The notes beneath the pieces are model-generated. The model searched no databases, was not told where the DNA came from, and worked only from the letters and a program-made list of their open reading frames with translations. A stretch of 64,000 bases of DNA, taken from Candidatus Dormiibacterota bacterium. Its GTDB lineage: Bacteria > Chloroflexota > Dormibacteria > Dormibacterales > Dormibacteraceae. Shown here one piece after another: positions 59,940 to 64,000 of this stretch (within the stretch, counting starts at the first letter, position 1; each line of letters opens with the position of its first letter). Made by a program: the position numbers and the translations under genes. The stretch is taken from positions 71,069 through 135,068 of the forward strand of contig PNAG01000019.1 in assembly GCA_003169845.1 (NCBI GenBank), written 5' to 3'.

Positions 59940-61562
59940 CTACCGCCTGACCGGAAACTTTAGGCTCAGCTTCGTCCCCTTGTCCTTCGCGCTGGTGGTG
60001 CGGAGCGTGCCTCCCATGGCCACAGCGCGTTCGCGCATGTTGCGCAAGCCATTGCCCGACGATGGCCCGGAGGTATCGAAGCCAACTCCGTCGTCTTCGA
60101 TCGTGAGGATCGCTTCGGTGCCTCGGCGGCTCAGGCGAACCGCGGCGTGCTTGGCTCGCGAGTGGCGGGTGATGTTCGACAGAGCCTCGCGTGTCACCTG
60201 GACGATTTCGTGTGATTGGGACGATAGAATGGCCGAAAGCGCACCATCCACCTCGACCGCGATTGGAATGTGCGATGTCGAGCTGATCTCCTCCCCGAGC
60301 GCTTCGAGGGCCTGGTTGAGCTGCCGGTCGGCCAGAATCCCCGGCCTCAGGCCAAAGATGTAGTTGCGCAGGTCCCCGATGACGCGGTCGAGCTCCTCCA
60401 CCGCCCTTTCGACACGGGCCGAGGTCTCGGGCGAGCCTGACATCAGCGCTGTGCTCTGGAGGTTCATTCCAACGGCAAACAACGATTGGATGATCCCGTC
60501 ATGGAGCTCTTTGGCGATGCGCTCTCGTTCCTCCATGAGTTCGAGGCGCCGGAGGTCGGTCTGGGCACGGGCATACTGGATCGCGACCGAAGCCTGGTCC
60601 GCAAACGTCTCCACGAGGCGGACGGTCTCCCGGTTGAACAGGCGCCCGCCCGTCAGATTGGCCACCATCAGGGTGCCCGTGGCGCGGCCGCTGACTCGCA
60701 GGGGGACGAAGATGGCCGGTCCCACCCGCCCCAAACGGAGGATCGGCTGGTAACCGGCGCGATGGGCTGCGGCCGCCTCTGTGACAAGGGGCTGGCCCGA
60801 CTCCATCACCTCGCCCGAGATCGACTTCCCGGCCGGCACAGATTGCCCTAGAACTTGTTCAGCTTGCGCCCCCACCGCTGCGGCCACCACCAGCATGCCT
60901 GGGTTCGCGCTGGTCGTGAGGATGGTCGCCGAATCGGCGCCCGCCAGGTCTCGTGCGTGCTCGGCGATTGCTGCGAGCAGTGAGTTGGCGTCGGAGCCGG
61001 CCAGGATGTTGCCGGTGATGCCTCGGAGGGCATCCAGCCATCGCTCGCGCTGGTGGGTCTGCGCGTAGAGCATCGCGTTGGCGATCGCCACCCCCGCCTG
61101 CGTGGCCAGGATGACCAGGGATTCCTCGTCTTCCTGGCTGAACTTCGGCGCGCTGCGCTTCTCGGTGAGATAGATGTTGCCGTACACCTTCCCCATGGCC
61201 TTCACCGGTGCCCCCAAGAAGGACCTCATCGGAGGGTGATGCGGGGGAAACCCGACTGACTTCGGATGCTCCCCGATGTTCTCGATCCGGATCGATCGCG
61301 GCTCGCGAATGAGCATCCCGAGGATTCCTCGGCCACGCGGCAGCGGTCCGATGGCGCGGCGTTGCTTCGCCGGGAGCCCGGTGGTGATGAACTCCACCAG
61401 CTCGCCTCCCTCACCGATCACGCCAAGCGCACCGTAACGGGCATCCGCGACCTGGGCCGCAAGATCCACGATGCGCTGGAGCACCATCGGCAGCGACAGC
61501 TCCGATGCAAGGGTCAGGCCCGCCTCGATCAGCGCGTCCTTCCGATCCGGCCGGCGTCTCAT
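59940..61562 (-). CDS. GAF-domain sensor histidine kinase, DosS/DevS-like
   Basis: 540 residues from ATG 61562. Two GAF domains (~20-165 and ~185-330), the plan of the heme sensors DosS/DosT. A HisKA_3 dimerisation helix holds ERERIAKELHDGIIQSLF with the phospho-accepting His. The ATPase domain has EALSNITRHSRA and DDGVGFD, and ends GNGLRNMRERA. GAF1 reads YGALGVIGEGGELVEFITTG, as in DosS. Whether heme is bound cannot be told from sequence alone. It should phosphorylate the regulator encoded downstream. No membrane segments. Confidence 0.88.
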   Translation of the reverse strand: MRRRPDRKDALIEAGLTLASELSLPMVLQRIVDLAAQVADARYGALGVIGEGGELVEFITTGLPAKQRRAIGPLPRGRGILGMLIREPRSIRIENIGEHPKSVGFPPHHPPMRSFLGAPVKAMGKVYGNIYLTEKRSAPKFSQEDEESLVILATQAGVAIANAMLYAQTHQRERWLDALRGITGNILAGSDANSLLAAIAEHARDLAGADSATILTTSANPGMLVVAAAVGAQAEQVLGQSVPAGKSISGEVMESGQPLVTEAAAAHRAGYQPILRLGRVGPAIFVPLRVSGRATGTLMVANLTGGRLFNRETVRLVETFADQASVAIQYARAQTDLRRLELMEERERIAKELHDGIIQSLFAVGMNLQSTALMSGSPETSARVERAVEELDRVIGDLRNYIFGLRPGILADRQLNQALEALGEEISSTSHIPIAVEVDGALSAILSSQSHEIVQVTREALSNITRHSRAKHAAVRLSRRGTEAILTIEDDGVGFDTSGPSSGNGLRNMRERAVAMGGTLRTTSAKDKGTKLSLKFPVRR

Positions 61563-61639
61563 CCGTGGCGAATCTACGCCATGCCCGGGATCGATGTGCG
61601 TACCTCTGCGTCCAGGGGGCCGGGGTCCTGTCAGCAACC

Positions 61640-61654
61640 GGGCCGTTCGACCCT
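61640..61654 (+). promoter_or_regulatory. DosR-like box before the tandem Usp gene
   Basis: GGGCCGTTCGACCCT, 13 of 15 identical to the box at 58641. It lies between the divergent kinase and Usp genes, 35 bases before the GTG at 61689. It could serve either gene; DosR-type regulation of Usp genes is known in mycobacteria. Confidence 0.55.
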
Positions 61655-61688
61655 ATTGGGGGCGCGGACGCCATGGAAAGCTGGTGCC

Positions 61689-62558
61689 GTGGAACCTGCG
61701 CAAAGATTCGAGAGGATCCTTCTCGCCACCGACGGCAGCGACGCGTCGCAGGCTGCTGTCGAAACGACGATCGCGATCGCCAAATCACTGACCGCGAAGG
61801 TAAGGGTCGCGCAGGTCTGGAACCTCGAAGTGCGCCATCGTCATGGCCATTGGGATGTCGAGGTCCGAGGCGAGGCAGGGAAGCTCGTCGACGCGACCGT
61901 TGAGCGACTGTTCCGTGCGGGCGTTTTGGCAGAGCGCGAGATCTGCCGGGCGGACGGCGAGCATGTCGGCGCGGCCATCGCCTGCGCGGCCAAAGCTTTC
62001 GAGGCCGACCTGGTGGTCATCGGCTCGCGGGGCCTCTCGGACTGGCAGTCGTTGAGCATCCACAGCACCAGCCAAGAGCTGTTGTGCGGCCTTGACTGCC
62101 CGGTGCTGATCGTGCGGGCCCGACCGATCGGAGCTGCCGTCAGGACACCGAGGATTGTGTTTGCGATCGCGAGTGGTGACGACCTGGGCAAAAATGTGCG
62201 GGCAGCGGTCGCGATTGCGCCGTCGGAGACGTCGGTGATGGTCGTGCATATCGCACGGGCGGTCTTCAGCCTCCAGGGCTTCGCACACGTGGAGTCGAGT
62301 GATGAGATCCGCGAAACAATCTCGCGAGCGTGCCGGCTGCTGGCAGATGGGGGCGTCCCGGTACACGGCATTGTCGCCCACGAGGGACCGGTCGCGCCAA
62401 CCGTGGCCAAGATCGCCACGGACTGGAATGCCGACCTGATCCTGGTCGGATCGAGCCGCATGGGCGACATCGGGAGCCTGTTCCTAGGTCCGGTGTCGCA
62501 CGACCTTCTTCACGGCACCGATCGGCCGGTTCTCACCGCCGAACGAGTGCGGGCATGA
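61689..62558 (+). CDS. tandem universal stress protein
   Basis: 289 residues with two Usp domains: ~6-140 (FERILLATDGSDASQAAVETTIAIA, IGSRGLSDWQSLSIHSTS) and ~150-285 (PRIVFAIASGDDLGKNVRAAV, LVGSSRMGDIGSLFLGPVSHDLL). The second keeps a GxxGx9GS-like ATP loop, the first is partly changed. Tandem Usp proteins are prominent in the mycobacterial DosR regulon. GTG 61689 has GGAAAG 8 bases upstream. The stop overlaps the CBS gene start (ATGA). Confidence 0.85.
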   Translation: MEPAQRFERILLATDGSDASQAAVETTIAIAKSLTAKVRVAQVWNLEVRHRHGHWDVEVRGEAGKLVDATVERLFRAGVLAEREICRADGEHVGAAIACAAKAFEADLVVIGSRGLSDWQSLSIHSTSQELLCGLDCPVLIVRARPIGAAVRTPRIVFAIASGDDLGKNVRAAVAIAPSETSVMVVHIARAVFSLQGFAHVESSDEIRETISRACRLLADGGVPVHGIVAHEGPVAPTVAKIATDWNADLILVGSSRMGDIGSLFLGPVSHDLLHGTDRPVLTAERVRA

Positions 62559-63274
62559 ACAGCCTTCCTCGCCACCGGACCGTTGCGGATGTGATGACAA
62601 GTCGCGTGCACGTGGCCGGCCCGCTCGCCCCGTTCAAGCTTCTCGTGCGATTGATCGAGGAAAACCGGGTCAGCGCGATTCCAATCGTCGACCAGCGGGG
62701 CGTTCCGGTCGGAATCGTTTCAGAGTCTGATCTGCTGCTCAAGGAGCGGCGCGCCGAGCTCGAATCTTCGCGCGACTTGCTGCACGTTCACAAGCGCCGC
62801 CTCGAGCGGGCCAAGGCCGCAGGCACTGTTGCATCGGATTTGATGACGTGCCCCGCGATCACAGTCCCGTCCGATACCGGCCTTGGCGAGGCAGCACGCC
62901 TGATGCAAGAGAGGAATGTCCGCCGGCTTGTGGTGGTCGACCAACGCGGCCGGATCGCCGGCATCGTGAGCCGCAGCGACCTGCTGCAGGTTTACCTTCG
63001 CTCCGACGAGGAGCTGCGTGAGGAAATAGCGGGCAAGTTGATCCCCGCGGTTCTGATGCCGCCGGACGACGCGGTTGACGTCGAAGTCAGCTGGAACGTT
63101 GCCACTCTTTCTGGTCAGGTCGACCGGAAAAGCGATGCGGACATCTTGACTCGCATGACGAAGGAGCTCGACGGTGTCGTTGCGGTGGTCGATCGACTCA
63201 GCTATCGCTGGGACGACACCGACAGCGCACCGATTCGGCCGGTCTCACTCGAGCGCTCCTTCAGATCCATCTAG
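62555..63274 (+). CDS. CBS-pair and BON domain protein
   Basis: 239 residues. Two CBS motifs, ~8-65 (TVADVMTSRVHVAGPLAPFKL) and ~90-145 (VASDLMTCPAITVPSDTGLGEA), form a Bateman module that usually binds adenine nucleotides. A BON domain follows at ~165-225 (VEVSWNVATLSGQVDRKSDADI). CBS-BON proteins also occur in DosR-type regulons. Coupled to the Usp gene by a four-base overlap. Confidence 0.88.
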   Translation: MNSLPRHRTVADVMTSRVHVAGPLAPFKLLVRLIEENRVSAIPIVDQRGVPVGIVSESDLLLKERRAELESSRDLLHVHKRRLERAKAAGTVASDLMTCPAITVPSDTGLGEAARLMQERNVRRLVVVDQRGRIAGIVSRSDLLQVYLRSDEELREEIAGKLIPAVLMPPDDAVDVEVSWNVATLSGQVDRKSDADILTRMTKELDGVVAVVDRLSYRWDDTDSAPIRPVSLERSFRSI

Positions 63275-63316
63275 GTCGAGAGCCCGCTCCGAGCTGCGTT
63301 CTGTCCCGAAACCAAT

Positions 63317-63331
63317 GGGACCTTCGGCCCT
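63317..63331 (+). promoter_or_regulatory. DosR-like box before the alcohol dehydrogenase
   Basis: GGGACCTTCGGCCCT, 13 of 15 identical to the box at 58641 and with the GGGAC left half typical of DosR sites. It lies 90 bases before the ATG at 63421. No other element is seen in the 146-base gap. Confidence 0.55.
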
Positions 63332-63420
63332 CGAATGACTCTCCTATCAGGAACACCCTGGATGTCGGCGACACACCGGCGCCAGCTCAGTCCGTTTGCA
63401 GATCAAAAGAGGTATCAACC

Positions 63421-64000
63421 ATGAGAGCACTCGTATATCACGGCCCCGGACTGCGGTCCTGGGACGACGTACCCAACCCGACCATCCAGGCGCCGACCGA
63501 CGCCATCGTCAAGATCGACACCGCCACCATTTGCGGATCCGACCTGCACATCCTCAAAGGCGATGTGCCGGCCGTGAAGCCAGGCACCATCCTCGGCCAC
63601 GAGGCGGTTGGAACGATCGTCGAGACAGGCGCAGCCGTCACCAAGTTCCAGATTGGCGACCATGTCCTTGTTTCGTGTATCACCTCGTGTGGCAGCTGCC
63701 GATTCTGCAAGGAGGCTCGCTACGGCCAGTGCACCGGCGGGGGTGGCTGGATCTTCGGCCACCTGATCAATGGGCTGCAGGCGGATTACGCTCGCGTCCC
63801 GTTCGCGGACAACTCGCTGTACAAGGTTCCCTCCGGGCTCACCGATGATCAGGTCCTGTTCCTGTCCGACATCCTTCCGACTTCCTTCGAGGTCGGCGTC
63901 CAGAACGGGCGCGTGCGACCAGGCGACACGGTTGCCATCGTCGGCGCGGGTCCGATCGGATTGTCGGCGGTCATGACAGCGAAGCTCTACACCCCAGCTC
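63421..64000 (+). CDS. zinc-dependent alcohol dehydrogenase, 3'-truncated by the window
   Basis: The first 193 residues of a medium-chain dehydrogenase. The catalytic zinc site is visible: Cys in ICGSDLHILKG, the GHE segment ILGHEAVG, and the later Asp/Cys. Structural-zinc Cys are in CITSCGSCRFCKEARYGQC. The NAD loop VGAGPIGLSAV follows near 180. It oxidises or forms an alcohol with NAD(P); substrate unknown. GAGGT lies 7 bases before the ATG. The frame is open to the last base. Likely part of the DosR-like regulon. Confidence 0.88.
   Translation, partial: MRALVYHGPGLRSWDDVPNPTIQAPTDAIVKIDTATICGSDLHILKGDVPAVKPGTILGHEAVGTIVETGAAVTKFQIGDHVLVSCITSCGSCRFCKEARYGQCTGGGGWIFGHLINGLQADYARVPFADNSLYKVPSGLTDDQVLFLSDILPTSFEVGVQNGRVRPGDTVAIVGAGPIGLSAVMTAKLYTPA

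Noticed and set aside
63396-63848. 150-residue frame overlapping the alcohol dehydrogenase start
   Set aside because: Out of frame with the zinc-site motifs; Arg/His-rich translation.
1-64000. CRISPR arrays, rRNA genes, insertion sequences, classical riboswitches
   Set aside because: No regularly spaced repeats, rRNA-like segments, transposase frames or recognisable aptamer cores were seen on reading through.

Overview
The window comes from a high-GC bacterial chromosome. Two F420-type LLM oxidoreductases, an actinobacterial-style succinate dehydrogenase, DUF5996 and DUF6457 proteins, glucodextranase and a DosRS-like two-component system point to an uncultured soil lineage of the Terrabacteria, near Actinomycetota or Chloroflexota (for example Candidatus Dormibacterota). 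This placement is inference from gene content only. No rRNA, intact tRNA, CRISPR array or insertion sequence was seen.

Layout. 1-1.3 kb is the edge of a probable integrated island: a MazF-like toxin tail, a MazE/AbrB-like antitoxin, an orphan gene, and then a 3' tRNA-Pro fragment that looks like an attachment site. 1.5-7.4 kb is mostly catabolic (DUF1801 protein, carboxylesterase, SDR, Baeyer-Villiger-type monooxygenase) and ends in an SRPBCC pseudogene. 7.7-11.7 kb is the most interesting segment. It holds a patatin-like phospholipase, then a two-gene operon of a small helical protein and a NACHT ATPase with about eight membrane segments. The two proteins share a 28-residue motif, at the C-terminus of the first and the N-terminus of the second. 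That is the architecture of amyloid-signalling Bell/NLR immune pairs. 11.8-21.5 kb holds small membrane and lipoproteins, an alpha/beta hydrolase, a GT-C glycosyltransferase, a VOC protein, a PLP decarboxylase that appears to start at ATA, and a secreted GH15 glucodextranase. 21.5-26 kb groups an F420 oxidoreductase, three exported cupins and a membrane-spanning LuxR-NHL regulator, with three operator-like repeats in a divergent promoter. 26.2-30.3 kb is a cluster of membrane proteins, some with WDGxxW motifs, and an MFS transporter. 30.3-33.4 kb is a ZnuABC zinc importer divergent from a Fur/Zur regulator, with a palindromic operator between them. 33.6-41.3 kb is mixed housekeeping (DinB-like, FTR1-like, DUF5996, FUSC, PanE-like, DHFR-like and YCII proteins) plus a methyltransferase pseudogene. 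41.3-48.7 kb has a large SF2 helicase with a membrane hairpin, PspA with YbjQ-type neighbours, and an LLM-hemerythrin fusion. 48.8-51.9 kb has a histidine kinase lacking its phospho-accepting His, and a universal stress protein.

52.4-64 kb is an energy and dormancy module. It contains a cytochrome b6-like operon without Rieske or PEWY subunits, a succinate dehydrogenase operon (sdhCAB), an SRPBCC protein, a DosS/DosR-like kinase and regulator, a tandem universal stress protein, a CBS-BON protein and a truncated zinc alcohol dehydrogenase. A 15-bp DosR-like box recurs in front of the SRPBCC, USP and dehydrogenase genes, with a weaker copy by the cytochrome operon. This suggests one local redox or hypoxia regulon.
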